Origin: an uncultured Bacteroidota bacterium
Lineage (GTDB): Bacteria; Bacteroidota; Bacteroidia; Bacteroidales; SZUA-534
NCBI GenBank assembly: GCA_937885735.1
Contig: CALABN010000139.1
Span: forward strand, 1-8,839
Reading direction: 5' to 3'
Length of the DNA: 8,839 nucleotides
This document shows, piece by piece, positions 1 through 7,180 of the stretch (the stretch's first letter is position 1; the number at the start of each line of letters is the position of its first letter). The notes beneath the pieces are model-generated. The model had not been told where the DNA came from and did not search any database. It saw nothing but the letters and a program-made list of their open reading frames with translations. A program made the position numbers and the translations under genes.

Positions 1-280
1 ATCGCGCACATAGACGCTATCCAATTTTTGGTTGACGGTGGACGATGCACAATGCACGCAAATCCGTGGCGGGCAATATGACTATAGCCCGGTGGCATAC
101 CAAGACGGCGATTTATACTATTTGCGCCACTCGATGTGCGAGGCCAACGAGATCTACAGTTTCTGCAAAGAGAAAGGCATCCCCGTAGGGTTCAACATTG
201 AAAGCGTGGCTATCCGCAAAGAGGAAATTGAGGCTTCGGTTGAATTGGTCAAGAGCGTCAAGTCCATAATGGGACGATAA
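1..280 (+). CDS. 3' end of an unrecognised gene, probable frameshift near position 40
   Basis: Only the C-terminal part of this protein is inside the window. The clear coding frame ends with TAA at 278-280 and can be read back to a TAG at 11-13. It includes an acidic and Cys-containing stretch (DDAQCTQIRGG), an RHSMCEANEIY segment, and a terminal helix-rich segment with GFNIES followed by an IRKEEIEAS-type amphipathic helix. Upstream of about position 40 the natural continuation is in another frame: frame 1 gives HIDAIQFLVDG from position 7, which joins smoothly to DDAQCT if one base is skipped. No conventional ATG start fits (TTG at 32, GTG at 38, ATG only at 137), so the gene most likely begins left of the window. 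I do not recognise the family and assign no function. It converges on the methyltransferase gene. Confidence 0.6.
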
Positions 281-316
281 CGCCTAAAAAAAAAGCGAGA
301 TACAAGTTGAATCATT

Positions 317-351
317 TTGCCTATATTATTAATACCTAATAAAATAAGCAA
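317..351. terminator. AT-rich imperfect hairpin between convergent genes
   Basis: Two 15-nt arms (317-331 and 337-351) pair at 13 of 15 positions around a 5-nt loop (332-336). The hairpin sits between the stop codons of the convergent genes at 280 and 364, where a shared bidirectional terminator would be expected. It is very AT-rich and lacks a clean T-tract on either strand, so the terminator role is inferred from position. Confidence 0.35.
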
Positions 352-363
352 TATACGAAGCAC

Positions 364-1395
364 TTATTTCTCAAACTTGATTCGCGTAGATGCAAACTTG
401 CGCAATCCTTCGTCACTCAGGCACTTGCAAACCTCATCGTAACTTGTGGCGTTGTCGATTATGGTGTCGAACATCTGCCAACGGTAGCCTGAAAGAAGTG
501 ACTCCTCAACCCAATACGAGAATTGAGTGTCGGGACTCAAATACTCCAACTTCTTCATTCGCAGATACATCGACAATCCGTCAGAAACGTCACGCCACGT
601 ATCGGCAAACGCATAGTCGTATTTTTCGGCAGGCATCTGCTTTTCAGCATATTCAAAGGCATCGCTACATACTATGCGCACCTTTTCGGGATGTTCAAAC
701 TGTGGCAGAATGTGAGTCTTGAACAACGCAATGACATCCTCCGACCGTTCAACAATGGTAATACTGTCCACATTTGGCTTCAAATGAACCAAATACGGAT
801 AATAACCCATTCCCAAACCGAAAGTCACGACTTTTCCGTGAGCCTCCTCAACAGCAAATCTTATGGTCTCGGTCTCGTTAGGTTTAATGGCCATCCACTC
901 GTGGCCGTCCTCCATAACTGCTGGATAATTGAAATCGCAATCGAAAAAACCGATACGCTGAATCTCCTTGAAATCTGGGTCGAGAATCATCTCATCACAA
1001 ACGAAAGCCTCGTAGGCGTTGTAATGCTCGTACTTGAGTTCCCAATTGGCAAACTTGACATTGGGAATGCGGATATTCTTGTAGTAAGGGTCCTCTGAAT
1101 AAGCCTTGGCATCGAGTTTTGTCACCGAACGGCGGAAATAATCATTCAAGAGGATGCGGTCCTCTGGATTGTTTTCGGCATCCAGTCCGCAAAAACCTGT
1201 CAGCAAGGCAGTGTAAATGGCCTCATCGGGAAGGATACCGCCAGGATTCGACTCCTCCATAAGTTCCTTGGTTATGAGCCTTGGATTCTGATCGAGATAG
1301 TCGCAGAGCATCCACGCATAATCGTTGTTGCGCTGGCGGATGCGTATCAGTTCCTCAACTTTTGCCTTGTCGGTGTCGTTCAGTTTGGCGTTCAT
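364..1395 (-). CDS. Class I SAM-dependent methyltransferase-like protein
   Basis: This 343-aa protein has an N-terminal region of about 185 residues that I do not recognise, followed by a Rossmann-type methyltransferase core. Visible motifs are the glycine-rich SAM loop VVTFGLGMGY at 189-198, an acidic strand end (IVER, Glu216) that would bind the ribose hydroxyls, a CSDAF segment with Asp245 at the usual adenine-binding site, and YDYAFADTW at 259-267, matching motif IV. The arrangement resembles the spermidine-synthase-like branch of the fold. No signal peptide or membrane segment is visible, so it should be cytoplasmic. The substrate cannot be predicted. The start at 1395 (ATG) lies 10 nt after the stop of the outer-membrane barrel gene, so the two are probably co-transcribed. 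It could be a catalytically inactive relative used only as a fold, but the SAM loop looks intact. Confidence 0.8.
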   Translation of the reverse strand: MNAKLNDTDKAKVEELIRIRQRNNDYAWMLCDYLDQNPRLITKELMEESNPGGILPDEAIYTALLTGFCGLDAENNPEDRILLNDYFRRSVTKLDAKAYSEDPYYKNIRIPNVKFANWELKYEHYNAYEAFVCDEMILDPDFKEIQRIGFFDCDFNYPAVMEDGHEWMAIKPNETETIRFAVEEAHGKVVTFGLGMGYYPYLVHLKPNVDSITIVERSEDVIALFKTHILPQFEHPEKVRIVCSDAFEYAEKQMPAEKYDYAFADTWRDVSDGLSMYLRMKKLEYLSPDTQFSYWVEESLLSGYRWQMFDTIIDNATSYDEVCKCLSDEGLRKFASTRIKFEK

Positions 1396-1405
1396 CCCGT
1401 TGCTT

Positions 1406-2668
1406 TTAGAAATTGAAAACCGCCGCCAAAATGAATCGGTAGTTATCTACATTATAATCAGACTTATAATAATATGCGTCCTTGTCCTCAACCTTTGCCC
1501 CATAGCAAGCGTTGGTGTACTCCACCTCGGCAAAGAAATTCAGATATTCGGTTGGATAGAAGCCCACACGAGGCTGAACGCGCCAAACATAGTCAATATC
1601 GAAACCACGTCCGAAAACCGTAGATTCGTAGTCAACCTTGTCGCCGAAATTGTTGTTGCAGCCATAGCCCACAAACAATCCTGGGCGGCAGACTCCCTTT
1701 GTACGGCTCAAGTCGGCCCATACGGTTGTTGTGCCCAAATTGGTGTAGCTATACTCATTGTCAGCATTCAACTTGCTTTCAACATAGCCACCCATAAGCC
1801 CCTGTTCAAACAGGTTGTCGCCGTAGATGCCTTGAAAACGGATGCTCACCTGCCCTGCATTCAGTTTGCCGAAAACAGAGAATGCCGTTGAACCTATTTT
1901 GGTGTCGGTCTTGTGTTGCCTGCCTTCGGCATCGGTGACGGACGTGCGAGGCTTCAGAAGCACGTAGTTGACCATTGCGCCCAAATACAGGTTTTCTCCG
2001 CGATAGACAATCAGTGCGTTGAGTTCAGGAACGCAACTGTTACGCAAATATGCAGTGCTTCCGCCTTCAGGACCAGTAGCCTTGTTGTCGAGTTGGAAAG
2101 ATGCGATTCCATTAAGTTCCAGATTGCCAAAATATTGAGTATAACGAGCCTGGACATAGCGAGAGTACGGGTGGAACGGGATGCCCATATTCAACGGACG
2201 CGTGCCTGGCATAACCTCGTGGGCAACCATTGGGTGCCAATACTGACCGACAAGCAGGTTCGACTTTTCCCAACGCATATTAATATATGCGTGACGCAAG
2301 CGCAACATATTGATTCCACCATCGGTAGCACCAGTAAAATCGCCTTCCAGATAACTGGACACCTTTGCGCCCAAAGCATCAGGTGCATTGATTTTCATAC
2401 CGATGCGTGCCGTAATGGCCAGCATATTGTTGCTTGCCGATGCGTTAACATCGTTGCCATCGGCATCAAGTTTCTTGGCTGCAGGATAGAACAGCATCTG
2501 CTCCTCGCGGGCACTCACCACCTCGCGGGTATCCATATAAAATTGCGGGTCGACAAAGCCACTCATCTTATACGACCAACCTTGCGACAATTTTGCGCTA
2601 TCCAACTGTGCCGATGCATTTTGCATCAATATGCAAAGCAACGATGCTGAAATAATTTTTCTAAACAT
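1406..2668 (-). CDS. Outer-membrane beta-barrel (porin-like) protein
   Basis: From the ATG at 2668 this is a 420-aa exported protein. The first 20 residues form a typical Sec signal peptide (MFRK, then ISASLLCILM, then QNASA before Gln21). A GTG 30 nt upstream keeps the frame open but would add ten polar residues ahead of the signal, so I prefer the ATG. The mature part consists of alternating hydrophobic/polar strands with aromatic girdles, for example LRLRHAYINMRW and YLNFFAEVEY, and ends in ILAAVFNF with a C-terminal Phe, the usual signature for BAM-dependent outer-membrane insertion. There is no TonB plug domain or TonB box, so it is a porin-like or structural barrel rather than a TonB-dependent receptor. 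The cargo is unknown. It heads a two-gene unit with the methyltransferase gene and is divergent from the glycosylase gene, with 92 nt between the starts. Confidence 0.8.
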   Translation of the reverse strand: MFRKIISASLLCILMQNASAQLDSAKLSQGWSYKMSGFVDPQFYMDTREVVSAREEQMLFYPAAKKLDADGNDVNASASNNMLAITARIGMKINAPDALGAKVSSYLEGDFTGATDGGINMLRLRHAYINMRWEKSNLLVGQYWHPMVAHEVMPGTRPLNMGIPFHPYSRYVQARYTQYFGNLELNGIASFQLDNKATGPEGGSTAYLRNSCVPELNALIVYRGENLYLGAMVNYVLLKPRTSVTDAEGRQHKTDTKIGSTAFSVFGKLNAGQVSIRFQGIYGDNLFEQGLMGGYVESKLNADNEYSYTNLGTTTVWADLSRTKGVCRPGLFVGYGCNNNFGDKVDYESTVFGRGFDIDYVWRVQPRVGFYPTEYLNFFAEVEYTNACYGAKVEDKDAYYYKSDYNVDNYRFILAAVFNF

Positions 2669-2747
2669 TGATTTATAGTCTTTTAACAATTTTAACACTA
2701 ATTGATTTTCGGTGGCAAAGAAAATGAAAATGTTGAATAATAGATTA

Positions 2748-2755
2748 TATATTTG
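2748..2755 (+). promoter_or_regulatory. Candidate -7 element for the glycosylase gene
   Basis: TATATTTG matches the Bacteroidetes -7 consensus TAnnTTTG exactly. No convincing TTTG lies 19-21 nt upstream. It ends only 5 nt before the ATG at 2761, so transcription from it would give an mRNA with almost no leader. Confidence 0.35.
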
Positions 2756-2760
2756 GCATT

Positions 2761-3333
2761 ATGCAGGAAATTGAACTACACCCGTTGATTCCGTTTCTGC
2801 CACAAAACGCAAGAATACTGATGCTTGGCAGTTTTCCGCCACAAAAAAACAGGTGGTCGATAGATTTCTTTTACCCTAATTTCCAGAACGATATGTGGCG
2901 AATAATGGGATTGGTTTTCTATTCCGACAAGAATCATTTTATAAATATGGAAGAGCGCAAGTTCGACTATCGGACAATTGTCGAATTCTGCACCAACAAG
3001 GGCATAGCCATATTTGACACGGCATCGGCAGTACGCAGGCTGAACAACAATGCGTCGGACAAGTTTCTTGAGATTGTCACTCCTACCGACATTTCGGCCT
3101 TGCTCGGGAAAATCCCGCAATGCACCACCATAGTGACCACAGGCGAAAAAGCCACCAGCACCATTGTAGAACGGCACGGCTGTGAGATGCCCAAAGTGGA
3201 GCAATCGGTGAAACTGACAATTGACGGCAAGGATTACGATTTTTTCAGAATGCCGTCATCGTCAAGGGCCTACCCTTTGGCACTCGACAAAAAGGCATCG
3301 ACATACAAGAGTATGTTTGACAAGGTGTTTTGA
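2761..3333 (+). CDS. Uracil-DNA glycosylase superfamily protein (hypoxanthine-DNA glycosylase-like)
   Basis: This 190-aa cytoplasmic protein belongs to the UDG superfamily, which excises deaminated bases from DNA at the start of base excision repair. The family signature is visible: motif LGSFPP at 22-27 near the N terminus, followed by FYPNFQNDMWRI (37-48), which resembles the active-site Asn segment of family 6 / COG3663 (DNA-deoxyinosine glycosylase), with Asn43 the candidate catalytic residue. Near the C terminus PSSSRAYPLA (165-174) corresponds to the DNA-intercalating motif. The segment IVTTGEKA (124-131) fits the central strand-turn. The start ATG at 2761 is preferred because the upstream-conserved HPLIPFLP stretch is needed by the fold. 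Which base is removed (uracil, hypoxanthine or another) cannot be told from sequence alone. It appears to be a single-gene unit. Confidence 0.82.
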   Translation: MQEIELHPLIPFLPQNARILMLGSFPPQKNRWSIDFFYPNFQNDMWRIMGLVFYSDKNHFINMEERKFDYRTIVEFCTNKGIAIFDTASAVRRLNNNASDKFLEIVTPTDISALLGKIPQCTTIVTTGEKATSTIVERHGCEMPKVEQSVKLTIDGKDYDFFRMPSSSRAYPLALDKKASTYKSMFDKVF

Positions 3334-3480
3334 AAAGAATCAGGCAAACGTCTATTTTTTCACTGGGAAACCGAATTTTACATTTTTTCATTATCACTGA
3401 CAATCAGCACAATTGGATATCAATCCAAAAAAACAATGATATTATTCATCTAAAAAAGAATTGCAGAAAGGCACATTTTA

Positions 3481-3511
3481 TTTCGGCAGACAAATTGAGT
3501 AATTATATTTG
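3481..3511 (+). promoter_or_regulatory. Promoter of the Na/Pi cotransporter gene
   Basis: TTTC at 3481-3484 and an exact TAnnTTTG match (TATATTTG, 3504-3511) are separated by 19 nt, the spacing used by Bacteroidetes housekeeping promoters. The predicted transcription start, around 3517, lies downstream of the long open frame's first ATG (3330), which supports a later translation start at 3555 or 3585. The rest of the 3334-3554 spacer is AT-rich and shows no other feature. Confidence 0.55.
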
Positions 3512-3554
3512 CCATCGATTTGCTGAAGGACCTCCAAAATCCGAAAGCAAACGG

Positions 3555-5294
3555 ATGAGTTTTAGTAACTATTTAAGAAACAATATGATTCTCACCATTT
3601 TCAAATTGCTCGGTTGCCTTGCACTCCTTATGTTCGGAATGAAGACAATGAGCGAGGGCCTGCAGAAACTCACAGGCGGACACTTACGCAACGTGCTTGG
3701 CACAATGACAAAAAACCGTGTGACAGGCTTGCTGACAGGTACGTTCATCACAGCCGCCGTCCAGTCGTCAACGGCTACAACAGTCCTTACCGTTAGTTTT
3801 GTAAATGCTGGCTTGCTGACTTTGACGCAAGCCATTTCTGTTATTATGGGCGCCAACATAGGCACGACGGCAACCGCGTGGCTAATGACAATCTTCGGGT
3901 TTAAGTTCGATATGACAACCGTTGTCTATCCGCTTTTTGCAGTAGGCATCGTGCTGACATTTATGAAAAAGAACAGCACGAAATCGTTTGGCGAGTTTGT
4001 TTTCGGATTTGCATTCATGTTTCTAGGCCTGACAACGTTGCGAGCAAACGCCATTGAAATGGATCTTTCGCACAACGAATCAGTCATCAACTTTTTTGCT
4101 TCGTGCGGACACTGGGGATTCTTCACCACACTGCTGTTCCTGTTGCTTGGCAGCATACTTACAATGTGCGTACAGTCGTCGGCCGCCATTATGGCCATAA
4201 CACTGATTCTTTGCTCAAGTGGCGTATTGCCAATTTATCAAGGCATTGCGCTGGTTATGGGCGAGAATATTGGCACAACGGTAACATCGAACATTGCCGC
4301 CTTGAGTGCAAGCACACAAGCCCGACGCGCCGCTTTGGCACACCTGTTTTTCAACCTGTTTGGAGTCATTTGGGTACTGACATTGTTCCACCCGTTTGTA
4401 AATATGGTATGCAACATAGTCGGCTACGACCCGAATTACATTCCACAAACCGAGGCCGAGATTGAACAAGCATCGATAAGCGTGACATACGCACTTTCTG
4501 GCTTCCACACCGCATTCAACCTATGCAACGTAATGATTCTCATCTGGTTTATCAAGCCTCTCGAGAAACTAATCTGCCGAATAATCAAGACCAAGGAAGA
4601 CGACGACAACATAGGTCTCCGCTTTATCACTGGCGGAATGATGTCAACATCGGAACTGTCTATTCTTGAAGCACGCAAGGAAATCAACCTGTATGCCGAA
4701 CGCTCACTCAAGATGTTCGGTTTTGTAAAATGCCTTCTGCATATGGAAGACGTGAACGAGTTCACGAAACTGTACTCTAGAATCGAGAAATACGAAGGCA
4801 TCAGCGACAATATGGAAATTGAGATTGCCAATTACCTGAACAATGTGGCTGAAGGCCGATTGAGTCCCGAAGGCAAGTCGACTGTAAGGTCGATGCTCCG
4901 CGAGATTTCCGAAATTGAGAGCATCTGCGACAGCAACTACAACATCAGCCGCGTCATTAAGCACAAGTTCGACTCAAAGGAAGATTTCACCAAAGAGCAA
5001 TACGACCACATCGAGCATATGTTTGAATTGGCAGAGAAGGCTCTAAATCAAATGATTAACTTAATAGAAGACACTGAATCGAAAGTCCTTCCAATTGAAT
5101 CGCTCAACATTGAAAACGAGATAAACACCTATCGTTCACGCTTGAAGGAAAACAACCTGTTCGACATCAACGACAAAAAGTACGATTACCAAATGGGTGT
5201 TCACTATATGGACATCATTGGCGACTGCGAGAAACTTGGCGACTACGTCATAAATGTTGTAGAGGCTCACGCTCAAGTACGATTGACTGTGTAA
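3555..5294 (+). CDS. Na/Pi cotransporter family protein with PhoU-like C-terminal domain
   Basis: This 579-aa inner-membrane protein belongs to the PNaS family, which imports or exports inorganic phosphate with sodium. The membrane half (about 11-345) contains the two inverted QSS repeats that define the family: AAVQSSTATT with Gln70, paired with GANIGTTATA, and MCVQSSAAIM with Gln207, paired with GENIGTTVTS. The C-terminal half (about 375-579) is soluble and helical, like the PhoU-related regulatory tail found on bacterial NptA-type proteins. I start at the ATG at 3555. The frame is open back to 3330, but those 75 residues are low-complexity and contain the promoter. An ATG at 3585 (MILTIFKLLG) is equally plausible, because the family usually begins just before this first helix. 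A hairpin terminator follows directly. Confidence 0.88.
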   Translation: MSFSNYLRNNMILTIFKLLGCLALLMFGMKTMSEGLQKLTGGHLRNVLGTMTKNRVTGLLTGTFITAAVQSSTATTVLTVSFVNAGLLTLTQAISVIMGANIGTTATAWLMTIFGFKFDMTTVVYPLFAVGIVLTFMKKNSTKSFGEFVFGFAFMFLGLTTLRANAIEMDLSHNESVINFFASCGHWGFFTTLLFLLLGSILTMCVQSSAAIMAITLILCSSGVLPIYQGIALVMGENIGTTVTSNIAALSASTQARRAALAHLFFNLFGVIWVLTLFHPFVNMVCNIVGYDPNYIPQTEAEIEQASISVTYALSGFHTAFNLCNVMILIWFIKPLEKLICRIIKTKEDDDNIGLRFITGGMMSTSELSILEARKEINLYAERSLKMFGFVKCLLHMEDVNEFTKLYSRIEKYEGISDNMEIEIANYLNNVAEGRLSPEGKSTVRSMLREISEIESICDSNYNISRVIKHKFDSKEDFTKEQYDHIEHMFELAEKALNQMINLIEDTESKVLPIESLNIENEINTYRSRLKENNLFDINDKKYDYQMGVHYMDIIGDCEKLGDYVINVVEAHAQVRLTV

Positions 5295-5312
5295 CTCAAC
5301 AAAACACCACAC

Positions 5313-5344
5313 AAAAAAAGCCAACCTTGAGGTTGGCTTTTTTT
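5313..5344. terminator. Bidirectional intrinsic terminator
   Basis: A perfect 7-bp GC-rich stem (5320-5326 with 5331-5337) around a TTGA loop is flanked by seven A on the left and seven T on the right, so it reads as a Rho-independent terminator on both strands. It lies between the convergent stops of the transporter gene (5294) and the DUF3109 gene (5366) and should serve both. Confidence 0.93.
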
Positions 5345-5365
5345 ATTTCTACAAGTCATACAATT

Positions 5366-5941
5366 CTACTTTTTCTGCTTCTGCCATTCGGTTGCCACAA
5401 GGCAGAGTTCGTTGTACCAATCCTCGCCATACTTGCGGATTAGCGGTTCCTTCAGGAACTTGTACACAGGCACGCCCAAACGCTCGCCCTTCTCTCGGGC
5501 TTCAAGACATTGCGGTATCATCTCGTAATTGACGAAATCCATATCGCCATTATTCTTAATGCGAATTGGATACAAATGGCACGAAATAGGCTTTTGGAAA
5601 TCCACCTCGCCGTCCTTCCAGGCCATTTCTATGGCGCACTTCACAATTCCGCCATCAACCACCGAATATGCACAAGGTCCATTGTCAACCAAAGTTGTGA
5701 CCTTCTCGCCATCTACATCAAAATACCACTTACCCTGTTTTTCGACTGTCGCAACCGCCTCTGGTGTCAGGCGAGGCTTGATAGTTTCAAAAATGTCTTC
5801 AAGGATTTCCGCCTCTTCGTCGGTAAGAGGTGCGCCAGCATCGCCAGACACACAGCAACAGCCCTTGCAGGCAGTCAGATTGCAGAAAAACCTTTTCTCT
5901 ATAACATCAAGAGACACGAGTTTGCCATCTATTTCGAACAT
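5366..5941 (-). CDS. DUF3109 family cysteine-cluster protein
   Basis: This 191-aa cytoplasmic protein has the Cys pattern of DUF3109, a family widespread in Bacteroidetes and related to the YkgJ-type CxxxxCxxCC proteins thought to bind zinc or an iron-sulfur cluster. The cysteines are C20, C25, C28, C29 and C30 (CNLTACKGCCC), then C90 in NGPCAYS, C102 in VKCAIE, C121 in ISCHLYPIRI and C145 in IPQCLEA. The PxSCHLYPIR motif is characteristic. The biochemical role of the family is not established, and I assign only probable metal binding. The ATG at 5941 gives the expected N terminus. A near-consensus -7 element (TATATTTT on the minus strand, 5952-5959) lies about 10 nt upstream. The gene appears monocistronic. 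Confidence 0.88.
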   Translation of the reverse strand: MFEIDGKLVSLDVIEKRFFCNLTACKGCCCVSGDAGAPLTDEEAEILEDIFETIKPRLTPEAVATVEKQGKWYFDVDGEKVTTLVDNGPCAYSVVDGGIVKCAIEMAWKDGEVDFQKPISCHLYPIRIKNNGDMDFVNYEMIPQCLEAREKGERLGVPVYKFLKEPLIRKYGEDWYNELCLVATEWQKQKK

Positions 5942-5992
5942 AAGCGTCTATTTTGGTGGCGAAAATATAAATTTTTATAGTGCGGTTTGTAG

Positions 5993-6055
5993 AAGTGGCA
6001 TTGTAAAGTTGAAGGCTGAAAGGTGAAGGTTGAGAAGTGAATTGTGAATTATCAA
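5993..6055. repeat. Degenerate 7-bp tandem repeat, unit about nnkTGAA
   Basis: From 6007 to 6055 the sequence divides without gaps into seven consecutive 7-bp units: agttgaa, ggctgaa, aggtgaa, ggttgag, aagtgaa, ttgtgaa, ttatcaa. Two weaker in-phase units (5993-6006) precede them. The array lies upstream of the DUF3109 gene and just beyond the terminator of the sigma-factor operon. No ORF uses it. Confidence 0.6.
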
Positions 6056-6058
6056 TTG

Positions 6059-6089
6059 AAAAAAAGGCATCCCTTTCGGAAATGCCTTT
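6059..6089 (-). terminator. Intrinsic terminator of the sigma / anti-sigma / plug operon
   Basis: On the minus strand, AAAGGCAT (6089-6082) pairs perfectly with ATGCCTTT (6070-6063), with a partly self-paired loop. The run of seven T at 6065-6059 is shared between the base of the stem and the tail. It lies just after the plug-protein gene's TAG stop at 6108. Confidence 0.8.
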
Positions 6090-6107
6090 CAATGAATGAC
6101 CGATATG

Positions 6108-6611
6108 CTATTTTTTATTCTTTGTAGTGACTATTACCACACCTACATCATCCTTGCCGGAATATTTCTTGGCTTCAGAACCATTAAGTATCTCCATACT
6201 GACAATGTCTTTTGGTGATATTTTTTGGGCTTCTTCCGACGACATCTTCACGCCGTCAACCACAAACATCACATCTGTAACGCCCGCATTCGGATCGGTA
6301 CGTACCATAAAACTTGGTGTGTTACCAGCAACCGACGACACACTTATGTCACTCATTTTGCCAGAACCGACGACAACAACATCGCCGGTACTTGGTACAG
6401 TCGATATCATATGGGCACGCACCACCTTCTTTTCAATCGGGCATGTGTCAATGAAATAAGACTTTATAGTCTTGCCATTCAATTGTGAGCCATCAAAGTT
6501 TGGCACTTGTTTTGCGTTAATATAATATACGTCCACGGTATCGGACTTCACTGTCCTTGCTTCGGCACTGACTGCCACTGCGCAGATTGCTGCAATAAGA
6601 AATGTTTTCAT
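6108..6611 (-). CDS. Small secreted protein with TonB-plug-like modules
   Basis: This 167-aa protein begins with a Sec signal peptide (MKTFLIAAICAVAVSAEA, cleaved around residue 18) and should be periplasmic. There is no lipobox Cys after the hydrophobic core. The C-terminal part has the pattern of the TonB-dependent receptor plug as seen in Bacteroidetes: FVVDGVKMS (116-124), ISPKDIVSMEILNGSEAKKY (131-150) and GVVIVTTK (157-164). No barrel follows, so it is a stand-alone plug module. The N-terminal half (VDVYYINAKQV, then LNGKTIKSYFID) looks like a second, diverged copy. It is the last gene of a minus-strand unit, 23 nt after the putative anti-sigma gene and before a terminator. The role is unknown. 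From context, involvement in signalling to the anti-sigma factor is possible. Confidence 0.75.
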   Translation of the reverse strand: MKTFLIAAICAVAVSAEARTVKSDTVDVYYINAKQVPNFDGSQLNGKTIKSYFIDTCPIEKKVVRAHMISTVPSTGDVVVVGSGKMSDISVSSVAGNTPSFMVRTDPNAGVTDVMFVVDGVKMSSEEAQKISPKDIVSMEILNGSEAKKYSGKDDVGVVIVTTKNKK

Positions 6612-6634
6612 AATCTTTAAAAATTAAATTAATA

Positions 6635-7180
6635 TTAATTGCCCCATGCAAAAAGAGTGGTTCCGCCGTTACTTCCATCCACAGCCATGATGTATGTGTT
6701 CGAACTGCCATCCTTCATTTTTGCGGTGATTATCACGGTTTTACCATTCGGTTTTGCTGTTACTGATTCTATGTTATCATAATCGATGCTCATGACAGCA
6801 TTCAAGGCATCGGCTATTTCAAGTGTTGTAATGCTAGTCTCTACTTCTTCCTGGACTTCAGTTGTAGGTCGCAACACAAAAAACAAAGTCACAACTGCGG
6901 CAGCGGCCACAAATTCAGCCAAATGCCGATGCCAGTGCAAATGGCGTTCCTTGCCAGCCATTGACACCATACGGTCATATTCCGCTGTGTCTTCGTCAGA
7001 CAAGTTGACATTCAGATTGTGCGATGCCGATATCAATTGGGCGAATGCCTTCTCGTCGTCGTCAGGGTTGTGAGTGGCGTAAAATTCAGCGAGGGCCACT
7101 TCTTCCGAAACGCTGGTTTCGGCATTCAAATAGCGTTCAATCAGCCTATTGCGGTAATCTTTATCTTTCAAATCCATCAT
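6635..7180 (-). CDS. Putative single-pass anti-sigma factor
   Basis: This 181-aa protein has a cytoplasmic N-terminal part (1-87), one membrane helix (about 88-104, FVAAAAVVTLFFVL) and a periplasmic C-terminal domain of about 75 residues rich in beta strands and Thr/Asp. The N-terminal RYLNAETSVSEEVALAEFY stretch is of a kind common in membrane proteins encoded next to Bacteroidetes ECF sigma genes. There is no Cys, so it is not a zinc-binding ZAS anti-sigma factor. A His-rich juxtamembrane segment (RHLHWHRHL, 79-87) precedes the helix. The start ATG at 7180 overlaps the sigma-factor stop as ATGA, which implies translational coupling and near-equal production of the two proteins. The anti-sigma role is inferred from context and topology, not from a clear domain match. 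Confidence 0.7.
   Translation of the reverse strand: MMDLKDKDYRNRLIERYLNAETSVSEEVALAEFYATHNPDDDEKAFAQLISASHNLNVNLSDEDTAEYDRMVSMAGKERHLHWHRHLAEFVAAAAVVTLFFVLRPTTEVQEEVETSITTLEIADALNAVMSIDYDNIESVTAKPNGKTVIITAKMKDGSSNTYIMAVDGSNGGTTLFAWGN

Noticed and set aside
287..302. CGC-A9-GCG as a small hairpin terminator after the first gene
   Set aside because: The stem is only 3 bp and no T-tract follows it on the plus strand. The larger hairpin at 317-351 is a better candidate.
390..1098. Plus-strand open frames (390-722 and 523-1098) opposite the methyltransferase gene
   Set aside because: They lie entirely antisense to a gene with clear SAM-binding motifs and show no recognisable domain, so they are shadow frames.
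1325..2650. Plus-strand open frames (1325-1891 and 1913-2650) opposite the outer-membrane barrel gene
   Set aside because: The minus strand has a signal peptide, beta strands and a C-terminal Phe. The plus-strand peptides are Cys/His-rich without a fold pattern.
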